From NCBI GenBank assembly GCA_963812505.1, contig CAWEVM010000004.1, positions 30,418 through 94,417 of the forward strand: 64,000 nucleotides of DNA, in the 5' to 3' direction. The notes below the pieces were generated by a model. It saw only the letters and a list, made by a program, of their open reading frames with translations, did not search any database and was not told where the DNA came from. Made by a program: the position numbers and the translations under genes. Shown here piece by piece: positions 6,968 through 16,410 of the stretch. Source of the DNA: JAMXLO01 sp963812505. GTDB lineage: Bacteria; Pseudomonadota; Alphaproteobacteria; Acetobacterales; Acetobacteraceae. How positions within the stretch are numbered: position 1 is the first letter of the stretch; every line of letters begins with the position of its first letter.

Positions 6968-8149
6968 ATGACCGCATTTCGTGAGGCGTTGCTGCCCGTG
7001 CTGCCGGACGACAGCACTTATGCCGCACTGGCGGGTCGCGTGTGGCGCCCTGATGTCGGCGGTCCGTCCGTCGTGGCGGTGCGGGACGGCGATCTGCTCG
7101 ACATATCGGCGAGCTTCCCCACCATGCGCGATCTGTGCGAGGCCGATGCACCAGCTGAACGTCTGCGCGCCGCGACAGGCGAGCGCATCGGCGGGCTGGA
7201 TGACGTGCTGGCCAACACTCCACCCGACCATCGCGATCGCAACAAGCCGTGGCTGCTGGCGCCGATCGATCTGCAGGCGATCAAGGCGGCCGGCGTGACG
7301 TTCGTCCTGTCGATGATCGAACGCGTGATCGAGGAGCGTGCGCGCGGGGACCTGAACGCTGCAGTGGCAATTCGCGCGGAGGTGAACCGGCTGGTCGGCG
7401 ACGATCTGGCCAGGCTCAAGCCTGGATCAGCCGAGGCGAGCCACCTGAAGCAGGTGCTGATCGAGCAAGGCGCATGGAGCCAGTATCTCGAGGTCGGCAT
7501 CGGTGAGGACGCAGAGATCTTCACCAAGGCGCAGCCGATGGCCGCGGTCGGCACCGGCATGGATGCGGGGATTCATCCGAAGTCGTCGTGGAACAACCCG
7601 GAGCCCGAGGTGGTGCTGGTCGCGTCATCGTCAGGCCGCATCGTCGGCGCGACATTGGGCAACGACGTGAACCTGCGCGACGTGGAGGGGCGATCCGCGC
7701 TGCTGCTCGGCAAGGCAAAGGACAACAACGCGTCATGCGCGATCGGGCCGTTGCTGCGCTTCTTCGACGCACGGTTCACGCTGGACGACGTCCGGCAGAC
7801 GACGGTTTCGCTCACCGTCGCGGGGGACGATGGATTCAAACTGAGCGGCGCGTCATCGATTGCAAAGATCAGTCGCGACCCGGCCGATCTGGTGGCGCAG
7901 ATGGTGAACCAGCATCACCGCTATCCTGACGGTGCGGTGCTGTTCCTCGGCACGATGTTCGCGCCGGTGGAGGATCGCGACGCGCCAGGCAAAGGGTTCA
8001 CCCACAAGACCGGCGACGTCGTGACGATCGCGGCGCCGAAGCTGGGTAGGCTGGTAAACCGGATGATGCCGACGGACCAGTGCGAGGCGTGGAGCTTCGG
8101 CGCGGCGGCGCTGATGCGGAATCTCGCGAGGCGGAGGTTGCTTGCATAG
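6968..8149 (+). CDS. Fumarylacetoacetate hydrolase family protein
   Basis: 393 residues, longer at the N-terminus than the minimal FAH fold. The C-terminal half carries the family signature: SSWNNPEPEVVLVASSSGRIVGATLGNDVNLRD, with the acidic metal-binding pattern, KAKDNNASCAIGPLLRFFD, and the closing GDVVTIAAPKLGRLVNR. Related bacterial proteins open or dehydrate 2-keto-3-deoxy sugar acids. The start at 6968 has GGGAGGACAGGGG in front; an upstream ATG at 6938 lacks one. The gene ends 17 bases from the convergent enolase-superfamily gene, so a role with that sugar-acid type enzyme is plausible but not shown. Confidence 0.85.
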   Translation: MTAFREALLPVLPDDSTYAALAGRVWRPDVGGPSVVAVRDGDLLDISASFPTMRDLCEADAPAERLRAATGERIGGLDDVLANTPPDHRDRNKPWLLAPIDLQAIKAAGVTFVLSMIERVIEERARGDLNAAVAIRAEVNRLVGDDLARLKPGSAEASHLKQVLIEQGAWSQYLEVGIGEDAEIFTKAQPMAAVGTGMDAGIHPKSSWNNPEPEVVLVASSSGRIVGATLGNDVNLRDVEGRSALLLGKAKDNNASCAIGPLLRFFDARFTLDDVRQTTVSLTVAGDDGFKLSGASSIAKISRDPADLVAQMVNQHHRYPDGAVLFLGTMFAPVEDRDAPGKGFTHKTGDVVTIAAPKLGRLVNRMMPTDQCEAWSFGAAALMRNLARRRLLA

Positions 8150-8166
8150 TGACAGGGGGACGACCC

Positions 8167-9273
8167 TTAGCTCAGCACCGCCTCCGTCTTCCGCTTGATC
8201 AGATCGAAGTCGATCTCCGCGGCCAGGCCCGAGCCTGTCGGGGCATGCAGCATCCCCTCGCCATCGATCTCTAGCTCCTTCGCCATGCCGAATTTGTGCG
8301 CCCCGTCGGGCAGCAGCACCTCGAACATCGTGGTGTTGCGGATCGCCATGCACAGATGCAGGTTGGCCAGGTTGTTCAGCGAATTGCCCGAGTGATGCAC
8401 TTCGTACTTGATGTTGAACGCCTCGCCGAGATGCGCGGTCTTCAACATGGTGGTAAGGCCGCCCTTATTCGGGATATCGCCGCGCAGATAGTCGGTGGCG
8501 CGCTCGGTCAGCCAGATCGGATAGGTCTCCAGTCCGCCGGCGGGAAACTCCGTCGCCATGATCGGGATATCCAGCTTCTCGCGCAGCTTGACGTAGTTGT
8601 AGATGTCCTCGTCCGACATCGGATCTTCGTACCAGTAGTAGCCCATCTCCTCGATCGCACGGCCGACGCGCAGCGCATCGGTGTAGCTGTAGCTCCAGGT
8701 GGAATCGAGCATCAGCCGGAAGTCATCGCCCACCGCCTTGCGAACCGCCGCGCATACCTTGATGTCCTGATCCGGATCGCGCGGCGGATGGATCTTGTAG
8801 GCGCGCCAGCCGTTTGCCTTGAACGTCTGCGCCTGATCGACATAGGCCGCGATGTCGGGCAACACCTGCGAGCTCGCATAGGCAAGGATCGAAGTGCGGC
8901 ATGTGCCCATCAGCGCGTGTATCGGCAGCTTGGCGATCTTGCCGCACAGATCCCACAGTGCAGTGTCCACCGCCCCGATCGTGCGGTAGCTGACAATGCG
9001 CGACACCAGTCGCATGGCGCCGTGGATGCGCTCGCGCTCCAGCGGGTTCTGCCCCATCAGCATCGGCTTGAGCGACCGGATAAGCTGCGGTCCGTCCATC
9101 GACGCGGGATTGGTCGCGGCACCCAGAAACGCGTGGCCTTCCAATCCCTCGTCTGTGTGGATGCGCAGCAGGCCGAGATTGCTGGTGGACGAGGCCAGCG
9201 CGCCAAGGTGATAGCGCGTCGCCGGGATGCCGTCCCACGCGACGATGGTCAGCGATACGTCGTCGATCTTCAT
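8167..9273 (-). CDS. Enolase superfamily enzyme (mandelate racemase/muconate lactonizing type)
   Basis: 368 residues with the N-terminal capping domain (1-125) and TIM barrel. Barrel-strand residues are visible: Lys160-x-His162 (YKIHP), metal ligands Asp190 (LMLDSTW), Glu216 (YEDP) and Glu242 (TEF), and EVHHSGN late in the barrel. The KxH pair differs from the KxK of mandelate racemase, so the exact reaction (sugar-acid dehydratase or cycloisomerase) is open. Start MKIDDVSLTIV follows the CDGSH gene by three bases; last gene of the hyuA-hyuB-CDGSH operon. Confidence 0.88.
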   Translation of the reverse strand: MKIDDVSLTIVAWDGIPATRYHLGALASSTSNLGLLRIHTDEGLEGHAFLGAATNPASMDGPQLIRSLKPMLMGQNPLERERIHGAMRLVSRIVSYRTIGAVDTALWDLCGKIAKLPIHALMGTCRTSILAYASSQVLPDIAAYVDQAQTFKANGWRAYKIHPPRDPDQDIKVCAAVRKAVGDDFRLMLDSTWSYSYTDALRVGRAIEEMGYYWYEDPMSDEDIYNYVKLREKLDIPIMATEFPAGGLETYPIWLTERATDYLRGDIPNKGGLTTMLKTAHLGEAFNIKYEVHHSGNSLNNLANLHLCMAIRNTTMFEVLLPDGAHKFGMAKELEIDGEGMLHAPTGSGLAAEIDFDLIKRKTEAVLS

Positions 9274-9276
9274 GTG

Positions 9277-9522
9277 CTACAGACTCCGATGCGTCCCGTC
9301 GCAACGGGGCTTGTTGCCGCTGTTCTTGCAGCCGCAGAACGCGACCTGGCCGGATTCCTCCGCCTTGAACTCGACCGGCGCGAAGCCGCTGCCCTTGTGT
9401 GATCCGTCGCAGTACGGCTGGTTGCCGCTCTTGCCGCAGGCGCACCACCAATACGACTTGCCGGCCTCCACATCCATCCGATAGGGGCTCTTCTGCGCGA
9501 TGACCGGTTGCGTGCCTGACAT
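9277..9522 (-). CDS. Tandem CDGSH iron-sulfur protein
   Basis: 81 residues holding two complete CDGSH motifs: Cys27, Cys29, Cys38, His42 and Cys63, Cys65, Cys74, His78. Each 3Cys-1His set binds a redox-active [2Fe-2S] cluster; bacterial tandem members are small soluble electron or cluster carriers. The start at 9522 is preceded by AAGGAGAG. It lies between hyuB (19 bases upstream) and the enolase-superfamily gene (three bases downstream), so it is part of that operon, which is an unusual neighbourhood and hints at an electron-transfer or cluster-supply role for it. Confidence 0.93.
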   Translation of the reverse strand: MSGTQPVIAQKSPYRMDVEAGKSYWWCACGKSGNQPYCDGSHKGSGFAPVEFKAEESGQVAFCGCKNSGNKPRCDGTHRSL

Positions 9523-9541
9523 TTCCACTCTCCTTGTTCTC

Positions 9542-11251
9542 TCACATCGAGTCGGCGCCGTAGTCGCGGCGTGCCGCCAGCGGGGTAACGTATCCGTCCA
9601 GCAGGTCTTCGGAAAGATGCGCGCGATCGCGGCCGGACGGTGGGCCATAGCCGCCGGAACCAGGCGCCTCGATCACCACCAGCGAACCGCCGGGCGCGAT
9701 GAAGCCGCCCTTGCTGATCAGCCTGCGCGCGTTGCCATTCGGCGGTATCAGTTCCAGCTTCGCTGGCGCGCCTGACTTGCCACCGGCGAGACCGAACGGC
9801 GGCGTGACGGTGCGTTCGCAGCAGACCGCCGCATGGGCCTGCCGCTCCAGTACGCGCCACACGCGACGCACGCCGAGGCCGCCGCGCCACGTGCCGGCAC
9901 CGCCGCTGTCAGGCACCAGCGCGTATTCCTCCACGCGCAGCGGAAAGCTCATCTCGATGATCTCGATCGGCGTGTTCATCATGTTGGAGACGGTCGATGC
10001 GACGGCGTTGATGCCATCTTTCACCGGCCGCGCGCCGAAGCCACCCTTCACCGATTCGTAGCTGACATAGCGCTCGTCGGTGCGATAGTCGGTGCCGCCG
10101 AATGTCATGACCGCAGAGGTGCCCTGCGATCCCGCCATCACGGTGCGCGGCGTGAAGGCGAACATCGCCGCCATCACCATGTCGGCGACGCGATGCGAAA
10201 TCTCGTGGTTGGCGTACACCACCGGTGCGGGTAGCTGCGCGTTCACCACCGAGCCCGGGGGCGCGGTCACCGTGACCGGACGCCAGCAGCCGGAGTTGGG
10301 CGGGATCAGGCTTTTTGGATCGGCGATCATCTTCAGCGCGCAGAACACACCGGACGCGGTCACCGTGAGCGGCGCGTTCATTGGTCCGGCCACCTGCGGA
10401 TCGGAGCCGGTGAAGTCGGCAACGATCGTATCGCCGCGCTTGATGATGCGAAGCTTCACGGTGAACGTCTCGTCATCGACCTCGCCCGGCGCGATGACAC
10501 CATCGCCGTCGAAGACATCGGAAAACTCCGCCTCACCATCGGGCAGTGCACGCAGCGCGGCACGCATCATGGTTTCCGAGTAGTCCTGCACCTCCTGCAT
10601 GATGTCGAGCAGCGTGTCGGTGCCGTATTTGGCCGCAAGTGCCTGCAATCGAGCGGCGGCACGCCAGTTCGCCGCCACCTGGGCGCGCAGATCACCGAGG
10701 CGCTCGGTGGGGGTGCGGACATTCGCGAAGATTATCGCCTCGATGGCGGGGTCCGGCTTGCCGTCACGATACAAACGTATAGGCGGCAGGCGCAGGCCTT
10801 CGCCGTAGATCTCGGTCACCGCGCCGTAACTGCCGGGCGTGGCGCTGCCGATGTCGGGCCAGTGCGCACGCACGCAGCCGAAGCCGAGCAGGCGGCCCTC
10901 GTGGAAGGCAGGCGCAACGACATTCACGTCGGGCAGATGCGAGCCACCCTGATATGGATCGTTATGAATGAACACGTCACCAGGCGCGACATCAGGGAAC
11001 GCCTGCACGACCGCGCGCACCGCATCGGGCATGGAGCCGAGGTGAATCGGCAGATCGGGACCTTGCGCGACCATGTTGCCCTGAACATCGAAGATGCCGC
11101 AGGAGTAGTCGCCGGCCACCTTCAGCAGTGGCGAATACGCTGTCTTCGCCAGGACGATCTTCATCTCCTCGGCCGCGCATGTGAGCGCGTTCTTCACCAC
11201 CTCGAAGCGGGCTGGGTCGGTCTTCAGTCGATGCATCTGCTCACCTGTCAC
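9542..11251 (-). CDS. hyuB: Hydantoinase B/oxoprolinase family protein
   Basis: 569 residues, full HyuB length. Marks: DPARFEVVKNALTCAAEEM near the start, DYSCGIFDVQGNMVAQGPDLPIHLGSM, FIHNDPYQGGSHLPD, DFTGSDPQVAGPMNAP and the C-terminal GGAGTWRGGLGVRR and PGGGGYGPP-like ending. With HyuA it forms an ATP-dependent amidohydrolase/carboxylase-like complex (N-methylhydantoinase, oxoprolinase, acetophenone or acetone carboxylase groups). The start chosen is GTG 11251, overlapping the hyuA stop as GTGA with AGGAG nine bases before; ATG 11236 is the alternative. The true substrate is not evident. Confidence 0.9.
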   Translation of the reverse strand: MTGEQMHRLKTDPARFEVVKNALTCAAEEMKIVLAKTAYSPLLKVAGDYSCGIFDVQGNMVAQGPDLPIHLGSMPDAVRAVVQAFPDVAPGDVFIHNDPYQGGSHLPDVNVVAPAFHEGRLLGFGCVRAHWPDIGSATPGSYGAVTEIYGEGLRLPPIRLYRDGKPDPAIEAIIFANVRTPTERLGDLRAQVAANWRAAARLQALAAKYGTDTLLDIMQEVQDYSETMMRAALRALPDGEAEFSDVFDGDGVIAPGEVDDETFTVKLRIIKRGDTIVADFTGSDPQVAGPMNAPLTVTASGVFCALKMIADPKSLIPPNSGCWRPVTVTAPPGSVVNAQLPAPVVYANHEISHRVADMVMAAMFAFTPRTVMAGSQGTSAVMTFGGTDYRTDERYVSYESVKGGFGARPVKDGINAVASTVSNMMNTPIEIIEMSFPLRVEEYALVPDSGGAGTWRGGLGVRRVWRVLERQAHAAVCCERTVTPPFGLAGGKSGAPAKLELIPPNGNARRLISKGGFIAPGGSLVVIEAPGSGGYGPPSGRDRAHLSEDLLDGYVTPLAARRDYGADSM

Positions 11252-13329
11252 GTCGCAACGCTCCTCGCGATGACAATGTATCCAAGCTCGTCGATCTGTG
11301 CCTGCCATCCCGGCGGCACGACCGTGGTGGAGTCCATCGCCTCGATGATCGCGGGGCCGACGATCTGCATGCCAGCGGTCAACCCATCGCGCCAGTGCAC
11401 AGGCGTCGAGGTGAAGCCGCTTTCGGCAAACCATACGTCACGGTCGCGCACACGCGCGCTCGCGGGATCCCCGCGCTGCGCCAAGACAAGATCGGGCAAC
11501 CGGCCGAATGCCGTCAGGCGCAGATTCACCAGCTGCACCCGCTCCGAGCGGTTTGCATGTCCATAGGTCTGTTCGTGTCTCGCGTGGAAAGCGACAGCAA
11601 GTCCATCCAGTGTGGCACGGGTGATTTCGCCCTCGGCAATCGGCACTGTCAGCTCGTACGCCTGCCGCCGATAACGTACATCCGCCTGGCGCAGCAACAC
11701 CTGCCGTTCTGACGGAACGCGAGCCGCACGCAGCATCTCACGTCCCGACTGCTCCATGCCGCTGAACACCCCTGCGACACGCGCCGCGTCAATGCTGCCC
11801 AGATCGGCGTACAGCGTGCGCGAATAATCGCGCTTGAGATCGCTTGCCACCAGTCCAAGTGCCGAGAATGCACCAGGCGCCGGCGGCACGATCACTTCCG
11901 GTATCTGCAATTCCTCGGCCAGCGACACTGCATGCACAGGGCCCGCGCCGCCAAAGGCGATGAGGCTGAACTCCTGCGGATCGTGGCCGCGTTCGATCGA
12001 CACGATGCGCAATGCCTGCGCCATATTGCTGTTGACGACTTCGACGATGCGCGCCGCGGCTTCCAGTACGGTCATGCCGAGTGGCCGCGCGATTGCCGCG
12101 TCGATCGCTCGTTCCGCCGCGGCGAGATCGATGCGCAACGCACCACCGAGCAGCGCTTCACGGTCAAGATAACCGAGCACCATGTCCGCGTCGGTCACCG
12201 TTGGCGCGGTGCCACCGATGCCATAGCACGCGGGACCAGGGGATGCGCCTGCACTGTGCGGGCCCACCTTCAGCGCACCACCCGGATCGACCCATGCAAT
12301 CGAGCCGCCACCGGCACTGACTTCCGCGAGGTCGATCACCGGCACGCGGATCGGATGACCGGTGCCGTGCATCCAGCGATTGGCATGGCCGGCGCCGCCG
12401 ACCTCGAATTCGGCGGTGACAGACACCTCGCCATCGGCGATCACGCTGGCCTTCGCCGTGGTGCCGCCCATGTCGAACGAGATCAGGTTCGGCCGAGCCA
12501 ACTGCCGACCCGCCAGCGAGGCGGCGATCACGCCGGCGGCGGGACCAGACTCGACCGCCATCGCCGGCATGCGCAGTCCCTCCGCGATGTCGAACACACC
12601 GCCAGACGAGCCCATGACATGCAGTTGCGGCAAACCGAGGCGCGATATCGCGCTCTGCAGACGGTCGAGATACGAAGCCAGCACCGGTCCCACCACGGCA
12701 CAGACCGCCGTCGTGCTGGCGCGTTCGAATTCGCGGATCTCGGGCAGCACCTCGGATGACAGGTATACCGCGACGCCAGGCAGCGCGGCACGCAACGCTT
12801 TGCCCACGAGACGCTCGTGTGCGTCGTTCAGGAAGGAAAACAGCAACGACACCGCGACCGTCTGCAATCCCGCGTCGCCGATCGCCGCGATCAGCGCCGG
12901 CAGTTCGTCCTCTGCCAGGGGAGCCACCACCTCGCCTTGCGCATCGATCCGCTCGGTGATCTCGAACCGCCAGCGCCGCGGCACTAATACCGCGGGCGGG
13001 TCCTGCAGCAGATCATAGAGATCGGCTCGCGATGAACGCCGCAACTCCAAGATGTCGCGCATGCCACGCGTCGTGACGAACCCGGCGCGTGCGCCCTTGT
13101 TCTCCAGCAACGCGTTGGTCACCACCGTGGTGGCATGTGACAGAAACGAAACATCGCCAGGGTCGATGCGGTTCGTATCCAGACCCTGCCGGATGCCGTC
13201 GATCACCGCGTGGCCGAAATCATGCGGCGTGGTCAGCAGCTTGACGATGGCCATGCGGCCGGTCTCTTCCTCCACCAGAGCGACGTCGGTGAAGGTGCCG
13301 CCGATATCGATGCCGATCCGCCACGCCAT
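11248..13329 (-). CDS. hyuA: Hydantoinase A/oxoprolinase family protein
   Basis: 693 residues. The N-terminal RIGIDIGGTFTDVALVEE is the actin-fold ATP-binding signature of HyuA; further blocks are SHATTVVTNALLENKGARAGFVTT, ESGPAAGVIAA, FDMGGTTAKASVI and FGGAGPVHA. Catalyses the ATP-dependent half of a hydantoinase/oxoprolinase-type reaction with HyuB. First gene of a four-gene operon and divergent from a BT1-type MFS carrier 83 bp away, which may import the substrate. The frame continues upstream to 13401, but MAWRIGIDIGG at 13329 is the natural start. Confidence 0.92.
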   Translation of the reverse strand: MAWRIGIDIGGTFTDVALVEEETGRMAIVKLLTTPHDFGHAVIDGIRQGLDTNRIDPGDVSFLSHATTVVTNALLENKGARAGFVTTRGMRDILELRRSSRADLYDLLQDPPAVLVPRRWRFEITERIDAQGEVVAPLAEDELPALIAAIGDAGLQTVAVSLLFSFLNDAHERLVGKALRAALPGVAVYLSSEVLPEIREFERASTTAVCAVVGPVLASYLDRLQSAISRLGLPQLHVMGSSGGVFDIAEGLRMPAMAVESGPAAGVIAASLAGRQLARPNLISFDMGGTTAKASVIADGEVSVTAEFEVGGAGHANRWMHGTGHPIRVPVIDLAEVSAGGGSIAWVDPGGALKVGPHSAGASPGPACYGIGGTAPTVTDADMVLGYLDREALLGGALRIDLAAAERAIDAAIARPLGMTVLEAAARIVEVVNSNMAQALRIVSIERGHDPQEFSLIAFGGAGPVHAVSLAEELQIPEVIVPPAPGAFSALGLVASDLKRDYSRTLYADLGSIDAARVAGVFSGMEQSGREMLRAARVPSERQVLLRQADVRYRRQAYELTVPIAEGEITRATLDGLAVAFHARHEQTYGHANRSERVQLVNLRLTAFGRLPDLVLAQRGDPASARVRDRDVWFAESGFTSTPVHWRDGLTAGMQIVGPAIIEAMDSTTVVPPGWQAQIDELGYIVIARSVAT

Positions 13330-13412
13330 GCCGTCAGTTCCCGCACTGCATCGGCCAGCATAGGTGGCACAGGGATTGAGGCAAGCATCGCCACCGCGCA
13401 CACTGCACAGTC

Positions 13413-14666
13413 ATGCGCAAATCCCGCGACAGCAATTCGACCGCCGACGGGATTTCCCGCCTGATGCTGTTCTTCGCCATCGTCTATACGGTGGAGGGAC
13501 TTGGGCAGGCCAAGGCAGGTGTGGTCTGGCAGCCGCTCACGCACTATCTGAAGGAGACCCAGAATTGGGATCCGGTGCAGATCGCCGCGTCGCTGGCGGT
13601 GCTCGACGTGCCGTGGGTGATCAAGCCGCTGTATGGCGTCATTTCGGATTTCCTGCCGTTGTTCGGCTACCGGCGGCGCAGCTATCTGCTGCTCGCCAAT
13701 ATCGGCGCGGTCGCCGCCTTCCTGTGGACCACCCAGGTGCTGACGCCGGCAGCGATCGTGTTCGCGCTGCTGCTGACGGCGATCGCAATGGCCGTGTCCA
13801 GCACAGTGTGTGGTGCCCTGCTCGTGGAGAACGGCCAGAAGCATCGGGCGAGTGCAGCCTTCATCAACCAGCAATGGCTGTGGTTCAACATCGCGGTCAT
13901 GGTGGGGTCGTTGGCCGGCGGCGGGCTGATTGAAGTCCTGTCAGCTCCTGGCGCGTTGCATGCCGCAGCCGCGATCGCCGCGGTGGCACCCATTGCGGTC
14001 ATCGTAAGCAGCATTGCACTGGTCGACGAACGGCACGCCGGCATCAATATCGCCGAACTGCGAAGCGCGCTGCGGGGCTTCATCGATACCTTCCGCTCAC
14101 GCACACTGTGGCTGATCGCGGCTTTCCTGTTCTGCTACTATTTCAGCCCCGGCTTTGGCACGCCGCTCTATTTCCACATGAGCGACAACCTGCGCTTTTC
14201 GCAGGGCACGATCGGCATGCTGTCATCGGTGAACGCCGGCGGGTGGATTGCGGGAGGGCTGCTCTACCGCTGGCTGCTGACCGGCCTGACGACGCGCGCT
14301 TTGCTCAACCTCAGCATACTGGCAGGCACACTCGTGACCCTGGCGTTCCTCGGCATGGTCGATGAAACGAGCGCGATCGCGATATACTTCGTCAACGGCA
14401 TCGCCGGCATGATCGCAAACATCGCGACGCTGACGCTTGCAGCCGAGCATTGTCCCGAGCGGTCCGAGGGCTTCGCATTCGCCGCGCTGATGTCGGTCAT
14501 CAACCTGGCCAACCCGCTTGCCGACACGATCGGTGCGTTCCTCTATCAGCATCTGTTCCACCAAACGCTGGCACCGCTGATCGTGGTGTCGGCGGCCTTC
14601 ACCTCGTTCATATTCGTGCTTGTGCCGCTGCTCGACAGGTTCGCAACAGCGCCGCGGAGGATCTGA
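13413..14666 (+). CDS. MFS transporter, BT1/folate-biopterin-like
   Basis: 417 residues, about 12 membrane segments. The motifs GVVWQPLTHYLKE, LDVPWVIKPLYGVISDFLPLFGYRRRSYLLL and the block around SSTVCGALLVENGQ fit the BT1/FBT branch of the major facilitator superfamily, whose eukaryotic and cyanobacterial members carry folates and pterins; bacterial members are mostly untested. No ribosome site of note precedes the ATG at 13413. It diverges from hyuA, so joint expression with the hydantoinase-like operon is possible. A 13-bp inverted repeat follows the stop. Confidence 0.82.
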   Translation: MRKSRDSNSTADGISRLMLFFAIVYTVEGLGQAKAGVVWQPLTHYLKETQNWDPVQIAASLAVLDVPWVIKPLYGVISDFLPLFGYRRRSYLLLANIGAVAAFLWTTQVLTPAAIVFALLLTAIAMAVSSTVCGALLVENGQKHRASAAFINQQWLWFNIAVMVGSLAGGGLIEVLSAPGALHAAAAIAAVAPIAVIVSSIALVDERHAGINIAELRSALRGFIDTFRSRTLWLIAAFLFCYYFSPGFGTPLYFHMSDNLRFSQGTIGMLSSVNAGGWIAGGLLYRWLLTGLTTRALLNLSILAGTLVTLAFLGMVDETSAIAIYFVNGIAGMIANIATLTLAAEHCPERSEGFAFAALMSVINLANPLADTIGAFLYQHLFHQTLAPLIVVSAAFTSFIFVLVPLLDRFATAPRRI

Positions 14667-14683
14667 GAACGGGCGAAAAAGGT

Positions 14684-14724
14684 GAGCAGGCATGCGCTGG
14701 TCGGGGTACCCCGCATGCCTGCTC
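14684..14724. terminator. Nested perfect inverted repeat, possible terminator
   Basis: GAGCAGGCATGCG (14684-14696) is repeated exactly inverted at 14712-14724, and the 15-base loop holds part of a second palindrome, GGGGTACCCC (14703-14712). It follows the MFS stop by 17 bases and faces the convergent FHA gene. There is no T-run on either side, so it may be a non-canonical terminator or a protein-binding site. Confidence 0.5.
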
Positions 14725-15013
14725 CTCCGGATGCCATGCGGATCAGTGGGGACCGCCGATACGTGTTCGGGGAGGACGTATCGCGGATCTGATCGGCACG
14801 AGCGACGCCGGCAGTATGCCACCAGCCGTAGTGGCTATTGCGACCGGAACTTTCTCGGGCCGCACCCGCGACTTATGCCGGCGAGCCCTAACGCTCAACA
14901 GCAACGATGCCCCGTCAGGAGTCGCAGAAAATCCACTGGAAACCCGCCAAAGTGTGTTCGGGATTCCCGCGAGATTTTGTCGGGTGATATGCCTGGAGTT
15001 TTCTGTTTTGTTC
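14725..15013. other. Intergenic DNA without recognised gene
   Basis: Between the MFS carrier and the FHA gene (both ending here) no frame has convincing coding character on either strand. Apart from the inverted repeat just before it, nothing was recognised. Confidence 0.5.
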
Positions 15014-15961
15014 CTACGACGACCGGCTACGACGCGGCCGTAGCACAGTCACTTCGGCGGACGATGCCCGCCGCGTGCTGTCCGCCTCCTGTGCCTGCAG
15101 CACGCTTTCATATTCGCAGGTCAGTACGTAGTTCCCTATGCGCAACAGCGCGCCATGAGGCAGCGGCGCTGTGCCGGCAAGGCGCTTGTTGTCCAGAAGC
15201 GTGCCGTTGGTCGAATTGAGGTCAGTGACCGTGACATCGTCGCCGGCAACATCGATGCGACAATGCGCGCGTGACACTTCCGCCGCGTCCAGAAGCAGCG
15301 TGCTGGGCAACGCGCGGCCGATGGTGAGCGAGCCTTGCGGTAACGCGACGCGACGCACTGCTGAGTGCGGTTGAAGGATCACCAGGTGATGCCGAGGCTC
15401 GATGCCTGCAAGCAGTTGCATCGCCTCAGCCGAGCGCAGGTTCAGCGTCGCTTCGACCGCGGGATCAGCGATTTGCTCCGGCGAGGTCGCCGCGAGGCTG
15501 CGAGCGACCTCCGGCAAGGCAGCGGCCGCAGTCCCCAATGCCCGATGAAACTCCGTGGCTGCGGATTCCGACAGCGCCACGCGCAGTGACTTGCCGGGCT
15601 GACGCTGAAGCAGTCCGAGACCCGTCAGGTACGCGATGTGATCACGCGTTGTCTGGAAATTCTGGCCCGTCAGATTGAGCAGGCTTGCCGCCATCTGGTC
15701 GGCCAGGATGCCCGGCTCGCTGCCGGCGAACCTGGAAACGCCATAGTGAAGCTCGACCGCCATATGCAGCAGCGTCCAGTGCGACAGCGAGTTGAGATGC
15801 CGGATCGCCTCGACACGGCGCGCACGCGACAGATTGGTGGCGTCGAAGATGCGATCCAGGGCCTGCCGCCACGGCTCGCGACACCGGGTGAGTGATTGCA
15901 GGATGATCCCCCGCTGCTCGGGATCGAGCCTGCGTGGTGGCACAGGTACGCGTCGCGGCAT
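15014..15961 (-). CDS. Winged-helix/FHA domain protein (probable 3' part of a frameshifted gene)
   Basis: 315 residues. Residues about 55-140 resemble a MarR-like winged helix (SHWTLLHMAVELHY... NFQTTRDHIAYLTGLGLLQRQPGKSLRVALSE). Residues 205-290 form a forkhead-associated domain: LTIGRALPSTLLLDAAEVSRAHCRI and DLNSTNGTLLDNKRL carry the GR, SRxH and NSTNGT residues that bind phosphothreonine. The ATG at 15961 overlaps the preceding winged-helix frame and has no ribosome site, and both parts would read as one protein if one base were deleted between about 15900 and 15975 (a run of five G lies near 15905). Likely a single regulator of about 435 residues. Confidence 0.75.
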   Translation of the reverse strand: MPRRVPVPPRRLDPEQRGIILQSLTRCREPWRQALDRIFDATNLSRARRVEAIRHLNSLSHWTLLHMAVELHYGVSRFAGSEPGILADQMAASLLNLTGQNFQTTRDHIAYLTGLGLLQRQPGKSLRVALSESAATEFHRALGTAAAALPEVARSLAATSPEQIADPAVEATLNLRSAEAMQLLAGIEPRHHLVILQPHSAVRRVALPQGSLTIGRALPSTLLLDAAEVSRAHCRIDVAGDDVTVTDLNSTNGTLLDNKRLAGTAPLPHGALLRIGNYVLTCEYESVLQAQEADSTRRASSAEVTVLRPRRSRSS

Positions 15962-16325
15962 CGAGCGTGGCGGTCGTGGCGAACAGCTCTTTCGCCAGCG
16001 CCAGCAGATGGCGATCGAACAGATCGATCAATGCCGCCGTTGGCGCGACGACCGAACGCGCCGATAGCGCGGCGTTCGGTGGATCAACCACGCAGAGCTC
16101 CTGCTCCTTGATCTCGAGGATGCGTTCCTTGACGGTTGAATCGTCGAGCAGGAACACCTGCTTGACCAGGCCATAGAGCTCGCCAACGGCCGCTCCCTCG
16201 CGCCCATGGGTGCAGAGATGGGTGACGATGTGCCACTGCGCCCGCCGGAACAAACTGGGGAAGTGCGCGTGCCAGATCGTCTGATAGGCGGACAGGAAAC
16301 GAACGACTTCGCGCTCTGCCTGCAT
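15642..16325 (-). CDS. MarR-like winged-helix N-terminal part of the FHA regulator
   Basis: Starts at ATG 16325 with GGAGG four bases upstream. The first 120 residues look natural: FPSLFRRAQWHIVTHLCTHGREGAAVGELYGLVKQVFLLDDSTVKERILEI is a helix-turn-helix pattern, followed by LIDLFDRHLLALAKELFATTATLD. After about residue 122 (base 15962) the frame loses coding character and overlaps the FHA frame, so its stop at 15642 is probably artificial. Best read as the 5' half of one gene with 15014-15961. Downstream of the GT2/methyltransferase and hydrolase genes, same strand. Confidence 0.6.
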   Translation of the reverse strand: MQAEREVVRFLSAYQTIWHAHFPSLFRRAQWHIVTHLCTHGREGAAVGELYGLVKQVFLLDDSTVKERILEIKEQELCVVDPPNAALSARSVVAPTAALIDLFDRHLLALAKELFATTATLDAATRTCATTQARSRAAGDHPAITHPVSRAVAAGPGSHLRRHQSVACAPCRGDPASQLAVALDAAAYGGRASLWRFQVRRQRAGHPGRPDGGKPAQSDGPEFPDNA

Positions 16326-16410
16326 CGAGCCTCCGCGGAACTCCCATGGTTCTTCGGCAGGCTAGACTACCAGGGTGGCGAAGGCAAAATCTGTGAAGTG
16401 GTTCAACGAT

